Counted from the stretch's first letter, positions 9,641 through 18,937 are shown. The stretch: 64,000 nt of DNA from Bacilli bacterium (GCA_028694645.1 JAQVKM010000003.1:65297-129296), one strand, 5' to 3'. Numbers and translations: made by a program. The notes: generated by a model from the sequence alone, not told the origin.

Positions 9641-9693
9641 AGATACGCAATAAATCCATTTATATAATATACTTATCTACAAATATTTATACT

Positions 9694-9722
9694 AAAAAAG
9701 ATTATCTCTTGCAAGATAATCT
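9694..9722 (-). terminator. Terminator of the gatCAB-asnS-aspS operon
   Basis: Leftward AGATTATC / GATAATCT hairpin followed by six T. A close copy of this module lies at 17556-17582. Confidence 0.8.
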
Positions 9723-9728
9723 ACTGTT

Positions 9729-11471
9729 TCATCTTATTTTTATGTGTACTTCTCTTAATTGCTCTTCACTAACTTCATTAGGACAACCCATCATATTATC
9801 CATTCCACTTACACTCATAGGAAAAGCTTGAACTTCTCTTAAATTTGGTTCATCTTTAAGCAACATAATAATTCTATCAATTCCAGGTGCCATACCAGCA
9901 TGTGGTGGAGCTCCATATTGAAATGCTGTATATAATGATTTAAATCTTTTTTTAACAGTTTCTTCATCATATCCAGCTATTTCAAAAGCTTGTTTCATAA
10001 TTTCAATATTATGATTTCTAACAGCTCCTGATGCCATTTCATTTCCATTACAAACAAAATCATATTGATAAGCTAAAATATCTTTTGGTTCTTTATTTTT
10101 TAAACTATCCATTCCACCTTGTGGCATACTAAATGGATTATGTCCAAAATCATAGTTTCCTTCTTCTTCATTATATTCATACATTGGAAAATCATTGACA
10201 ATACAAAATTCAAATTTATTTGAATCAATTAAATTTAATTTGCGACCCAATTCATTTCTAATCATTCCTGCATATTTAGCTGCTTGCAATTCTTTTTTAT
10301 CAGCTATAAAAAATAATACACTATTTACTCTTAAATTAGCTTTTTCAATAATTTTATTTCTATCTTCTTCAGATAAAAATTTATCAATTGGGCCTTTAAA
10401 AGACATATCTTCATTAACTGTTATATATCCAATACCTGGCATACCAATAGATGTTGCATAATCAACTAATTCATTAAACCAAGAATTAGATTTATCTGCA
10501 ATATTATCAACTTTTATTGTTCTAATAACGGCATTTCTAAATGGTTTAAATTCTGATTCTATAAATATTTCACTGATATCTGTTATTTCTAATGGATTTC
10601 TTAAATCTGGTTTATCACTTCCATATTTTAACATAGCTTCTTTATAAGATATTCTTCTAAATGGTCTAGAACTAACTTCTTTTTGACCAAATTTTGTGAA
10701 AACATCATAAAATATTTCTTCACCTATTTCATATACATCTTCAGCTGTTGCGAAAGACATTTCAAAGTCTAATTGATAAAATTCTAGTGTTCTATCACTT
10801 CTACAATCTTCGTCTCTAAAACATGGAGCTATTTGATAATATCTATTAAATCCTGATACCATTAATAATTGTTTATATATTTGTGGAGCTTGTGGTAGTG
10901 CATAAAATTTACCTTTAAATTTTCTTGATGGAACTATAAAATCTCTAGCTCCTTCTGGTGATGAAGACGATATTATCGGTGTTTGGACTTCTGTAAAATT
11001 TAAATTGTCCATTTTATTTCTTAAAAAATTTAATATTTTACTTCTAAAAACGATATTATCATGAACTTTCTTATTTCTTAAATCTAAATATCTATATTTT
11101 AGTCTTGTTTCATCATTTACTTCATGAGATGTTTTAATTTCAAATGGAAGAACATTTAATGCCTTACTTAATATTTCTAATTCATCAATTAATATTTCAA
11201 TTGTTCCTGTAGAAATGTTTTTATTATAATCTTCTTCATTTCTTTTTTTCACTATACCTTTTACTTTAATTGTTGATTCTTTTGTTAAATCATTAAATAT
11301 TGTTTCATTATTACTTACCAATTGAATAGTTCCAAATTCATCTCTTAAGTCAACAAATATAACTCCACCATGATCTCTTATATTTTCAACCCAACCTGAC
11401 AATGTTATTTGATTTCCTATTTCTTTTTCACTAACTAATCCACAATAATAATCTCGATATATATTTTTCAT
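9729..11471 (-). CDS. aspS: Aspartyl-tRNA synthetase 1, probably non-discriminating
   Basis: 580 residues, bacterial-type AspRS: N-terminal OB fold, class II core (PEGARDFIVPSR, CFRDEDCRSDR, APPHAGMAPGIDR) and the inserted GAD domain. In the anticodon-binding OB fold the sequence reads RDHGGVIFVDLRD, with His34 where E. coli has Leu30. The Lys equivalent to E. coli Lys82 is absent (NEEDYNKNISTG). In Pseudomonas AspRS the corresponding His and Gly allow charging of tRNA-Asn. Being last in the gatCAB-asnS operon behind an Asn-type T-box, it probably makes Asp-tRNA(Asn) for GatCAB. AGGAGG precedes the ATG. A second, different AspRS is at 45453-47201. Confidence 0.93.
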   Translation of the reverse strand: MKNIYRDYYCGLVSEKEIGNQITLSGWVENIRDHGGVIFVDLRDEFGTIQLVSNNETIFNDLTKESTIKVKGIVKKRNEEDYNKNISTGTIEILIDELEILSKALNVLPFEIKTSHEVNDETRLKYRYLDLRNKKVHDNIVFRSKILNFLRNKMDNLNFTEVQTPIISSSSPEGARDFIVPSRKFKGKFYALPQAPQIYKQLLMVSGFNRYYQIAPCFRDEDCRSDRTLEFYQLDFEMSFATAEDVYEIGEEIFYDVFTKFGQKEVSSRPFRRISYKEAMLKYGSDKPDLRNPLEITDISEIFIESEFKPFRNAVIRTIKVDNIADKSNSWFNELVDYATSIGMPGIGYITVNEDMSFKGPIDKFLSEEDRNKIIEKANLRVNSVLFFIADKKELQAAKYAGMIRNELGRKLNLIDSNKFEFCIVNDFPMYEYNEEEGNYDFGHNPFSMPQGGMDSLKNKEPKDILAYQYDFVCNGNEMASGAVRNHNIEIMKQAFEIAGYDEETVKKRFKSLYTAFQYGAPPHAGMAPGIDRIIMLLKDEPNLREVQAFPMSVSGMDNMMGCPNEVSEEQLREVHIKIR

Positions 11472-11588
11472 ATTTTCCTCCTAAAAAACAGCTAATATGT
11501 CACAAGGGAAAATTGCTGTTTAATTATGGTATTACCCTATTTATTTAAAAATAAAGTTTCTAACTACCATTATTTTCTTTCTTTATTT
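11472..11588 (-). promoter_or_regulatory. T-box-like leader before aspS1 (degenerate)
   Basis: Between asnS and aspS1 the leftward RNA carries AGGGTAATACC (11528-11538), resembling the T-box core AGGGTGGTACCGCG with its central GG and its end changed. Then comes a TTTTCCCTTGTG segment that could pair with AGGG, and an AACAGC/GCTGTT hairpin (11487-11520) with six T just before the AGGAGG of aspS1. A separate AAAAATAAAG/CTTTATTTTT stem (11547-11590) precedes it. There is no room for a full Stem I. It could be a shrunken T-box, a remnant, or a chance attenuator. Confidence 0.45.
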
Positions 11589-12965
11589 TTAAAAATCACA
11601 TGATGATGGAGTTCTTGGAAATGCAATAACGTCTCTTATATTTTCAACTCCTGTTAAATATATAAGTAATCTTTCAAATCCCATCCCAAATCCTGAATGT
11701 ATACATCCTCCATATTTTCTTAAATTAATAAACCACTCTACTGGAGCTTGATCAATTCCTAATTCTTTACATCTAGCAATTATTTTATCATAATTTTCTT
11801 CTCTTTGAGAACCACCCATTAATTCTCCTGCACCTGGCACTTCTAAATCAACTGCAGCTACTGTTTTATTATCATCATTTACTTTCATATACCAAGCTTT
11901 AATATCTTTAGGCCAATTTGTAATGAATACTGGTCCATTAAAATATTCTGTTATATATTTTTCGTGTTCTTTAGCTATATCATCATTATAATTTGGTTCA
12001 AATTCAAATTTACATTTAGCTTCTTTTAATATTGTAATTACTTCTTCATGAGTTATTCTTGTAAATTTAGAATTAACTAATTTTGTTAATTTTTCTAATA
12101 ATCCATTTTGAACAAATTTATCTAAAAATTCTAGTTCGTCTTTACATTTTTCTAAAACATAACTAACTATAAATTTTAACATTTCTTCTTCAACATTCAT
12201 CAATTCATCTAAATCACAAAAGGCCATTTCTGGTTCTATCATCCAGAATTCATTAGCATGTGTTTTAGTATTTGAATTTTCTGTTCTAAAAGTAGGTCCA
12301 AAAGTATAAATATCAGAAAAGGCCATTGCAAATGCTTCACCATGTAATTGACCTGTTCCAGTTACATAAGCTTTTTTACCAAATAAATCCTCTTTATAAT
12401 CAACTTCATTATCTTTTTTAGGTACATTATTTAAATCAAATGTTGTTATTTTAAACATTTGATCAGAACCTTCACAATCTGTTGTTGTTATTAAAGGAGT
12501 ATGAACATATAAAAAATTTTTTTCTTGAAAATATGTATGTATAGCATGAGCTGCTACACTTCTTATTCTAAATACTGCTTGAAATAAATTAGCTCTTGGT
12601 CTTAAATGAGCTATTTCTCTTAAAAATTCTTTTGTGTGTTTTTTTGGTTGTAAAGGATAATCTTCTGGACAGTCACCTAACAATTTAATATTAATAGCTT
12701 TTATTTCATAATCTTGTTTGCTACCTTCAGATTTAATTAATTTTCCTTTAACGCAAATAGCAGAACCATTATGAAATGATGATATTTCATCAAAATCATT
12801 TAATTTATTATCATATACAACTTGAATATGTTTAAATGTAGTTCCGTCTGAAAAATCAATAAATCCAAATTCTTTTTGTTTTCTATGATTTCTTATCCAA
12901 CCATTTATAATTATTTCATTATTCAAGTATTTTTCTAAATTATCATATATTTGTTTTAATTTCAT
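11589..12965 (-). CDS. asnS: Asparaginyl-tRNA synthetase
   Basis: 458 residues. It has an OB fold (IINGWIRNHRKQKEFGFIDFSDG) and a class II core with FGPTFRTENSNTKTHANEFWMIEPE (motif 2) and GFGMGFERLL (motif 3). FRTENSNT with HANEFWMIE is typical of AsnRS rather than AspRS. It attaches Asn directly to tRNA-Asn. It starts 2 bases after gatB with its site (GAAGGAAG) inside gatB. Having it in the same operon as the transamidosome genes means both Asn-tRNA routes are co-expressed. Confidence 0.95.
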   Translation of the reverse strand: MKLKQIYDNLEKYLNNEIIINGWIRNHRKQKEFGFIDFSDGTTFKHIQVVYDNKLNDFDEISSFHNGSAICVKGKLIKSEGSKQDYEIKAINIKLLGDCPEDYPLQPKKHTKEFLREIAHLRPRANLFQAVFRIRSVAAHAIHTYFQEKNFLYVHTPLITTTDCEGSDQMFKITTFDLNNVPKKDNEVDYKEDLFGKKAYVTGTGQLHGEAFAMAFSDIYTFGPTFRTENSNTKTHANEFWMIEPEMAFCDLDELMNVEEEMLKFIVSYVLEKCKDELEFLDKFVQNGLLEKLTKLVNSKFTRITHEEVITILKEAKCKFEFEPNYNDDIAKEHEKYITEYFNGPVFITNWPKDIKAWYMKVNDDNKTVAAVDLEVPGAGELMGGSQREENYDKIIARCKELGIDQAPVEWFINLRKYGGCIHSGFGMGFERLLIYLTGVENIRDVIAFPRTPSSCDF

Positions 12966-12967
12966 AA

Positions 12968-14428
12968 TTATCTTCCTTCTATTTCATTTATCATTGTACT
13001 TCTAGCGATAGCTGGATTAGCTTGCCCTTTTGTTTTTTTCATCACTTGACCAACTAAAAAGTCAACGATGTTTGTTCTTCCATTTTTATATTGAGTAATT
13101 GCATCTGGATTTTCTTCTAATACTTCTAAAACAACTTTAATAATTTCTTTTTCATCACCAATTTGTTTCATTCCTGAGTTTTCAACTATTTTAACAGGAT
13201 CTTTATTTTGCTCTAAGGCTTCGTATAAAACTTCTTTTCCTTGTTTAGAAGAAATTACACTTGTGCTAACTAAATTAATTAAATCACTTAACATTTTTGG
13301 TTTAACATATAGTTCATTAATATTTAAATTAAATTTATTTAAATGACCTAATATAATACTTGTAATCCAATTAGAAGCAAGTTTAGGATCTGATCCCTCT
13401 TTGATTGTATTTTCAAAATATTCAGCTAAAGCTTTTTCTTTTACAAGAATTGTTGCATCATAATTAGAAAGTCCATATTCATTCATATATTTTTCTTTTC
13501 TTTCCAAAGCTAAAACTGGTATTTCTTTTTTTATATCTTCTAGCCATGAAGCATCTATTTTAAATTTAGGAATATTAGGTTCTACAAAATATTTATAATC
13601 GATAGCATCAACTTTACTTCTCATATAAATTGTTGTTTCAGATTCTTCATCCCATCTTCTTGTTTGTTGTTCCATTTCATCATATTTATTATTTTTCTTT
13701 AATTCAATTTGTCTTTTTATTTCATAATTAATAGCATCTCTAACCCCACCAAAAGAATTAACGTTTTTGATTTCTACTTTTGTTCCCCAATTTTTAGGAT
13801 CTGTTTCATCCAAATCTTTATTCATTATAGAAACATTAACATCACATCTAATTTGTCCTTTTTTACTATCAGCTTCACTTATATTTGCATATTGATATAT
13901 TGCTCGCATTGTTTCTAAAAATGCTACTGCTTCATCGGCATTATTAAAGTCTGGTTCTGTTACTAATTCAAGCAAAGGAACTCCTGCTCTATTATAATCT
14001 ATTTTTGAATATTTAGAAAAATGATCAGTACTTGCTGCATCTTCTTCTAGATGAATATTATTAATTCTTATTGTTTTATAAACACCATTACATTCAAATC
14101 TTAATTTTCCATAAATTCCAACAGGAGCTGGTTTTGTTTCTTGTGTAATTTGAAATCCTTTTGGTAAATCAGGATAATAATAATTTTTTCTTTCAAAATA
14201 TAAATATTCTGGTTGACTACAATTTAACATAATACTTGCCATTAATGCTTTTTTAACAGCTTCTTTATTGACAACTGGTAAAGTTCCTGGAAAACCCATA
14301 TCAACTGGTCTTATATAACTATTTGGTGTAGAACTATATCCATTTTGAGCACTTGAAAATACTTTTGTTTTTGTTTCACTAATTTCACAGTGCATTTCTA
14401 AACCAATTAATATCTTATATTGATCCAT
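12968..14428 (-). CDS. gatB: Asp/Glu-tRNA amidotransferase subunit B
   Basis: 486 residues, full length. It opens with YKILIGLEMHCEI and has FERKNYYYPDLPKGFQITQ, LEEDAA and RAGVPLLELVTEPDF, diagnostic of GatB, then a C-terminal helical tail domain ending GQANPAIAR. GatB holds the kinase/transamidase site and the mischarged tRNA. The ATG overlaps the gatA stop (TAATG), implying translational coupling. Confidence 0.97.
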   Translation of the reverse strand: MDQYKILIGLEMHCEISETKTKVFSSAQNGYSSTPNSYIRPVDMGFPGTLPVVNKEAVKKALMASIMLNCSQPEYLYFERKNYYYPDLPKGFQITQETKPAPVGIYGKLRFECNGVYKTIRINNIHLEEDAASTDHFSKYSKIDYNRAGVPLLELVTEPDFNNADEAVAFLETMRAIYQYANISEADSKKGQIRCDVNVSIMNKDLDETDPKNWGTKVEIKNVNSFGGVRDAINYEIKRQIELKKNNKYDEMEQQTRRWDEESETTIYMRSKVDAIDYKYFVEPNIPKFKIDASWLEDIKKEIPVLALERKEKYMNEYGLSNYDATILVKEKALAEYFENTIKEGSDPKLASNWITSIILGHLNKFNLNINELYVKPKMLSDLINLVSTSVISSKQGKEVLYEALEQNKDPVKIVENSGMKQIGDEKEIIKVVLEVLEENPDAITQYKNGRTNIVDFLVGQVMKKTKGQANPAIARSTMINEIEGR

Positions 14429-15891
14429 TATTTTACCTCCTTTATTGAAGATGTTTGATTTTTATAATTCATTTTATTTTCTAAAGCAGATGCTATATTA
14501 AGTACATTTGCATCATCATAACATTTTCCTGTTATATTTAAAGCTACTGGAAGATTATTAATAAATCCATTTGGAATAGTAATTGATGGAAAACCACCAA
14601 AATTTCCTATTTGTAAATGTTCTTCTAATATTTGTGTATTTTCATCTAACATATTTTTAGAATTATTTAATTCCTTAGCTGGTCCTGATCCAACAGGCAA
14701 AATAACAGCGTCATATTTTTCAAATAATTTATTCCATTCATCAACAAGTAATCTTCTTACTCTTTGTGCATTATGAAAATATCTATCTTTGTTTTGTGCT
14801 TGTAAGACATATGAGCCTATAACAAATCTTCTTTTAATAAGAGGCGAAAAACCTTTTGTACGATAATCTTTCATCATCTCAATATAATTATTTCCTTGCC
14901 CTCTAGGTCCAAAAATAATACCTGTTAAATTTGACATATTTGATGTTGCCTCAGCACAAGATATTACAACATAGACTGAAGCTAGAGCATCAAGTAGTTT
15001 TTTATCAACTGAAACTTCTTCGATTTCCATTCCTAAAGATTGAGCTAATTCAAGTGATTTATTAAAATTATCTAAATGTTGTTTTAATTCTTCATTGGCA
15101 TTTGGATACATATTTATATCACATATTTCTTTTATGTAACATAATTTTTTTCCTTCAACTTTATTATCTAGTGATTCATATAATTTAATATCTTTTGAAT
15201 CCCAAGACGTCATATCGTTTTTATCAATGCCTTTCATGTTATCAGTAACAATTGCTGCATCAGCTACGTTTCTAGTTAAAACACCACAATGATCTAGAGA
15301 ACTAGCAAAAGCAAATAACCCATATCTTGAAATCATTCCATATGTTGGTTTATATCCAACTATTCCACAATAAGCTGCTGGTTTTCTAATAGAGTCCCCG
15401 GTATCACTTCCCGTTGCATATGGATATACTCCTGCAGCTACTGCAGCTGCACTTCCAGCTGATGATCCTGCACACATACGAGTTTTATCCCATGGATTTG
15501 TTACAATTCCTGTGTGTCCTGTTGTTCCAGTTCCACCCATTCCAAATTCATCTAAAACAGTTTTATTTACTGCTATAGCTCCTGCTTTTTCCAAATTTTT
15601 AATAGCTGTGGCTGTAAAAAATGGAACATAGTCTTTTAATGTATTTGAAGACCCAGTACTAAGTATTCCTTTTGTACTATAATTGTCTTTTATTCCATAT
15701 GGTATTCCTGATAATAAATTATCTGTTACATCTTTTTCTTTAGCATCATCCATAATAGTTACAAAAGCATTACATTCTTGTTGCACTAAATGTGATTTTT
15801 TTAAAGACTCTTCAATAAGTTCTTTTACTGTTACTTCTTTATTAATTAATGCTTTGTGTATTGTTAAAATATCTTTATCCATATATTCCAT
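14428..15891 (-). CDS. gatA: Asp/Glu-tRNA amidotransferase subunit A
   Basis: 487 residues of the amidase signature family. Lys68 in GIPYGIKDN, and the Ser pair in MCAGSSAGSAAAVAAG with GSDTGDSIRKPAAYCG, form the Lys-cisSer-Ser catalytic set that releases ammonia from Gln. The start overlaps the gatC stop (TAATG), with AGGTGG just upstream. Part of the GatCAB complex. Confidence 0.97.
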   Translation of the reverse strand: MEYMDKDILTIHKALINKEVTVKELIEESLKKSHLVQQECNAFVTIMDDAKEKDVTDNLLSGIPYGIKDNYSTKGILSTGSSNTLKDYVPFFTATAIKNLEKAGAIAVNKTVLDEFGMGGTGTTGHTGIVTNPWDKTRMCAGSSAGSAAAVAAGVYPYATGSDTGDSIRKPAAYCGIVGYKPTYGMISRYGLFAFASSLDHCGVLTRNVADAAIVTDNMKGIDKNDMTSWDSKDIKLYESLDNKVEGKKLCYIKEICDINMYPNANEELKQHLDNFNKSLELAQSLGMEIEEVSVDKKLLDALASVYVVISCAEATSNMSNLTGIIFGPRGQGNNYIEMMKDYRTKGFSPLIKRRFVIGSYVLQAQNKDRYFHNAQRVRRLLVDEWNKLFEKYDAVILPVGSGPAKELNNSKNMLDENTQILEEHLQIGNFGGFPSITIPNGFINNLPVALNITGKCYDDANVLNIASALENKMNYKNQTSSIKEVK

Positions 15892-16187
15892 TATTCCACC
15901 ACCTTTGGTACTTTTACTTCATCATGTAAATGATCATCACAGTTTTGCAATAATTCATCTATATCTATTGATTCTTCTATTTCATCTTCTCTAAGTTCAT
16001 ATTCAAAATTATCTAAACAATGTGTCATTGGTTCAATTTTATCAATATTTGGTATATTATTTATTAAATCAATATTTTTATCAATAATATCAAATTCATC
16101 TAATACCATTTTAATTTCTTCTTCTGTCAATCCTATTAATAGTTTATCTGCATAATCAACTACCATATCTTTTGTAAATTTACTCAT
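15891..16187 (-). CDS. gatC: Asp/Glu-tRNA amidotransferase subunit C
   Basis: 98 residues from the ATG at 16187 (MSKFTKDMVVDYADKLL), chosen because AAGGAGGAAT sits just upstream; the frame stays open further 5' but without a site. Contains LTEEEIKMVLDEF and IPNIDKIEPMTH, typical of the GatC belt that wraps GatA and GatB. The C-terminus carries an unusual CDDHLHDE segment. First gene of the T-box operon. Confidence 0.93.
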   Translation of the reverse strand: MSKFTKDMVVDYADKLLIGLTEEEIKMVLDEFDIIDKNIDLINNIPNIDKIEPMTHCLDNFEYELREDEIEESIDIDELLQNCDDHLHDEVKVPKVVE

Positions 16188-16209
16188 TTTATTCCTCCTT
16201 ATGTATACA

Positions 16210-16473
16210 AAAAAACAGTAATTCAAAATCCCAGAAGGGACGAATTACTGTTGTATCCGCGGTACCACCCTATTTATCATTAAAAATGATCACTTAATCG
16301 ATTCATAAAAATCTAGTAATAATATAACGGGTTACTTCCGGCTTAAACTAATTTATTTCGCATAAGCAACTCCAGAGTGTTATTCATTTTGTATTTATTG
16401 TTAGCTTCCACCATACCTAACTCGCTTATATAAAGGAACAAAACTACTTTTCTCTTTCAAAGTCGATAAATAA
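16210..16473 (-). promoter_or_regulatory. T-box riboswitch, Asn specifier, controlling gatCAB-asnS-aspS
   Basis: Leftward RNA with the AGGGTGGTACCGCGG core at 16257-16271, the AGCGAGTTAGGTATGGTGGAAG apical Stem I region split over 16400-16425, and the terminator AACAGTAATTC / GAATTACTGTT at 16214-16252 followed by seven T. In the specifier loop the string GAATAACACTCT places AAC (16379-16381) before a purine in the standard position, so uncharged tRNA-Asn is the expected ligand. A GAA (Glu) triplet lies one base upstream. The leader runs into the gatC Shine-Dalgarno region. Confidence 0.92.
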
Positions 16474-16502
16474 ATTATAAAGCATTATTACTATTATGTC
16501 AA
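16474..16502 (-). promoter_or_regulatory. Promoter of the T-box/gatCAB operon
   Basis: Leftward perfect TTGACA, 17-base spacer, perfect TATAAT. Confidence 0.88.
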
Positions 16503-16549
16503 TATTTATATGGTTTATTTATATATATAAAATTTCTTATACTAAGTAT

Positions 16550-17524
16550 TTAAAATGCAAGTTCATATCCATTTCCAATTACTTGGCAATAATTATAATT
16601 ATTATCATTTACACATAATTTAGAAAATGTTATTTGCGTTGTTGTAGCTGTACAATAATAAGTATACATTACTCCACCTGAACAAGCTCTATTATGAGCT
16701 AAGTCATTTAAAAATGTTTGTGTACCTACTGATGTACAATCTGCTCCTGTAAAAGTGACTGGATTGTAATTGCATGATGTTCCTACTGTATTTGCTGAAT
16801 AAGTATATAAATTACTTCCATAAACTGAAAATATATATTTTTTCCCAATTTGTAAATCAAAACTAACCGTACTATATGTTGCAGTTGAAAATATCCCTCC
16901 AGCTTTATTAAAAGATGTTCCAACACCAATATCCCCAATTCCAGTTAATTTAATACCATTAACATAAGCAGTTTTTCCTACTAATATATCTTCTGGTGTT
17001 GCTGTTGCATCTGATGTATTTAGTTGATTTGCCGTTAATTCTGCTATTTGATCCTCATATTGTTGTCTCATATTATCATATGTTGTTTGTGATATTGTAG
17101 CTACTGTTGAATATGCATTTGTTTCTTCATCATATTCACAACTTCCTTGTACGACACTAACACTTGTATCTTCAACATTCTTTATTGCAGAATATTTATC
17201 TCCGTTTATACATAAAGCTGTTTTTCCATCAGCAAATAAAATAATACTTCCTGTTCCAGAAATAGCTCCTTTATAAGATAATTCATTTTCACCAGATAAA
17301 CAACCTTCATTATCACACGTAAAGGTTATATCATTTGATGCAGATTCTAAACTTTGTGAATAATATAAATTAGCTGCTTCTATGATTCCATATGCACTAT
17401 CTTTTAGTGCTCCCTTTTTTGCTTTTTCTATTACATTCATTATCATTGGTACTGATATTAACGCAATTATTGCTAATATTACTATAACAGCTAGTAACTC
17501 AATAAGAGTAAATCCTTTTTTCAT
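16550..17524 (-). CDS. Type IV prepilin-like protein
   Basis: 324 residues from the ATG at 17524, chosen because AAAGGAG precedes it and the leader MKKGFTLIELLAVIVIL then begins the protein; an upstream in-frame start would bury the leader. The mature part has a disulfide-capable middle (FTCDNEGC, GSCEY) and a GKTAYVNGIKLTGIG motif like the 'defined by KTAYVNG' repeats of phage tail and surface proteins. The Cys-rich C-terminus has TSCNY, ADCTS, RACSGG, YYCTA, KLCVN and NYCQV. Probably exported. Confidence 0.85.
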   Translation of the reverse strand: MKKGFTLIELLAVIVILAIIALISVPMIMNVIEKAKKGALKDSAYGIIEAANLYYSQSLESASNDITFTCDNEGCLSGENELSYKGAISGTGSIILFADGKTALCINGDKYSAIKNVEDTSVSVVQGSCEYDEETNAYSTVATISQTTYDNMRQQYEDQIAELTANQLNTSDATATPEDILVGKTAYVNGIKLTGIGDIGVGTSFNKAGGIFSTATYSTVSFDLQIGKKYIFSVYGSNLYTYSANTVGTSCNYNPVTFTGADCTSVGTQTFLNDLAHNRACSGGVMYTYYCTATTTQITFSKLCVNDNNYNYCQVIGNGYELAF

Positions 17525-17549
17525 ATATCCAACTCCTTTATTTTGTTTA

Positions 17550-17578
17550 ATTATACTAAAAAAGATTATCTTTTTCAA
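17550..17578 (-). promoter_or_regulatory. Promoter of the 16550-17524 pilin, overlapping an upstream terminator
   Basis: Leftward TTGAAA, 17-base spacer, TATAAT. The -35 and spacer consist of the terminator hairpin of the preceding gene, so one sequence both ends one transcript and starts the next. Confidence 0.65.
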
Positions 17579-17584
17579 GATAAT
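17556..17584 (-). terminator. Terminator of the 17585-18025 gene
   Basis: Leftward AGATTATC / GATAATCT hairpin plus TTTTTT. Near-identical to the module at 9694-9722. Confidence 0.75.
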
Positions 17585-18025
17585 CTATTCCTCATCTAAA
17601 TTAATTCTAAATTCAATTCCATTTTCTGAGCAAATATTTTTGGCTTGTTCAATAGTTAAATCTAAATCTTTTAATGAATCTGCTAAATTAATTTTTTCCA
17701 TTTGTTTTTTTAATTCATAAACATTCCAAGTAGCTAATTTTTTTTTCATTTCATCATATTTTTCTTTATTCAAATTAAATAAATCCAACTTTTTTTTATA
17801 CTCAACCATTATTTTATGCAATTCTTTTTCATATTCTTGTTTTAAGTCGCCCTTAGGATTTTTATATTTTTTTTTCAATTCTTTCAAATCATTATTATAT
17901 ATTTTTTCTGAGTCATCTAATAATATTTGTTGTTCAAAAGAATTAAACATACTCATATATTCTCTATATTCATCCATTTTTTCATTAAAAGGTCTTAAAA
18001 GTACTTTTTTTATTTCATTTATCAT
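17585..18025 (-). CDS. Coiled-coil protein of unknown function downstream of ftsX
   Basis: 146 residues, rich in Lys/Glu/Leu. Residues ~20-105 are predicted helical coiled coil (LKELKKKYKNPKGDL, YEKELHKIMVEYKKKLDLF). No signal peptide or membrane segment. It begins 12 bases after ftsX, on the same strand, so it probably belongs to the prfB-yitT-ftsEX transcript. Function not recognised. Confidence 0.65.
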   Translation of the reverse strand: MINEIKKVLLRPFNEKMDEYREYMSMFNSFEQQILLDDSEKIYNNDLKELKKKYKNPKGDLKQEYEKELHKIMVEYKKKLDLFNLNKEKYDEMKKKLATWNVYELKKQMEKINLADSLKDLDLTIEQAKNICSENGIEFRINLDEE

Positions 18026-18037
18026 ATTTTATCTCCT

Positions 18038-18937
18038 TTATATTTTCAAATGTTTTCTAACGGCTTTTAAACTTCCATACATACCAACTAATACACCAAT
18101 TACTATTAATGCACCTGATATGTAATATATAAATGGTTGCGGTTCTATTAATTTAATAAATGGTGAAAATAATTGCCCTTTAAAGTTTTCATATAAAGCT
18201 ACATACCCATATGTAGTAGCTACTACGGGAATTATTGATCCAATTATTCCTAAAAATAAACCTTCAAAAATAAATGGTATTTTTATATTTAAATTTGAAG
18301 CTCCAACAAGTCTCATTATTTCTATTTCTCTTTTTCTTGAGAATATTGTTATTTTAATTGTATTTGTAATTAAGAAAGCTGTTACTATAATTAAGGCAGC
18401 TACTGTTACTATTCCAATTTTTCTAATTAAATCAAATATTGATATAAGTTGTTCAACCATACCTTCTCCATATTTGACGATTTGAACATTTTCTATTTTC
18501 TTTAATTGATTTGCTGTTTCACCAATCAATTCAATATCTTTTACTTTAACTAAAAAGGTATCTTGAATTGGACTTTCATTTTCTGTCCAGCTTCCCATTA
18601 TATTAGCAAAAACTTCTGAAGATTCCATCATTTCATTAGCTATCTCTGTTTTAGATTCAAAAGTAACACTTTCAATATTATCTAATTTGTTTATTTCTGC
18701 TAAAACAGTTTGTCTTCCTTCTTCTGTGATATCAACATTTAAGAAAGAAACAATTGTTACATCTTTTTCTACTAATTCTGCAAAATTATTAACATTGTAA
18801 GATAAAATAATTGATATTGAAACAACTATTAAAGTTATTGTTATACATGATATTGATGCAAGAGATAATGAAAAATTTCTGAAAACACTTTTAAATGAAT
18901 CTCTTATATTTCTACTTAATATTCTTAACAACTTCAT
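18038..18937 (-). CDS. ftsX: Cell division protein FtsX
   Basis: 299 residues from the ATG at 18937 (MKLLRILSRNIRDSFKSVFRN); AAAGGAAC lies at the right distance, whereas the longer open frame has no site. Four membrane segments: one near residue 30, then three in the C-terminal half. The large extracellular loop (ENESPIQDTFLVKVKD) and SRKREIEIMRLVGASN are diagnostic. With FtsE it regulates peptidoglycan hydrolases at the septum. It overlaps ftsE by 26 bases. Confidence 0.94.
   Translation of the reverse strand: MKLLRILSRNIRDSFKSVFRNFSLSLASISCITITLIVVSISIILSYNVNNFAELVEKDVTIVSFLNVDITEEGRQTVLAEINKLDNIESVTFESKTEIANEMMESSEVFANIMGSWTENESPIQDTFLVKVKDIELIGETANQLKKIENVQIVKYGEGMVEQLISIFDLIRKIGIVTVAALIIVTAFLITNTIKITIFSRKREIEIMRLVGASNLNIKIPFIFEGLFLGIIGSIIPVVATTYGYVALYENFKGQLFSPFIKLIEPQPFIYYISGALIVIGVLVGMYGSLKAVRKHLKI

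Noticed and set aside
16503-16549. Small gene or further leader between the T-box promoter and the pilin
   Set aside because: Only AT-rich spacer upstream of the promoter; no frame with a translation site and no convincing hairpin.
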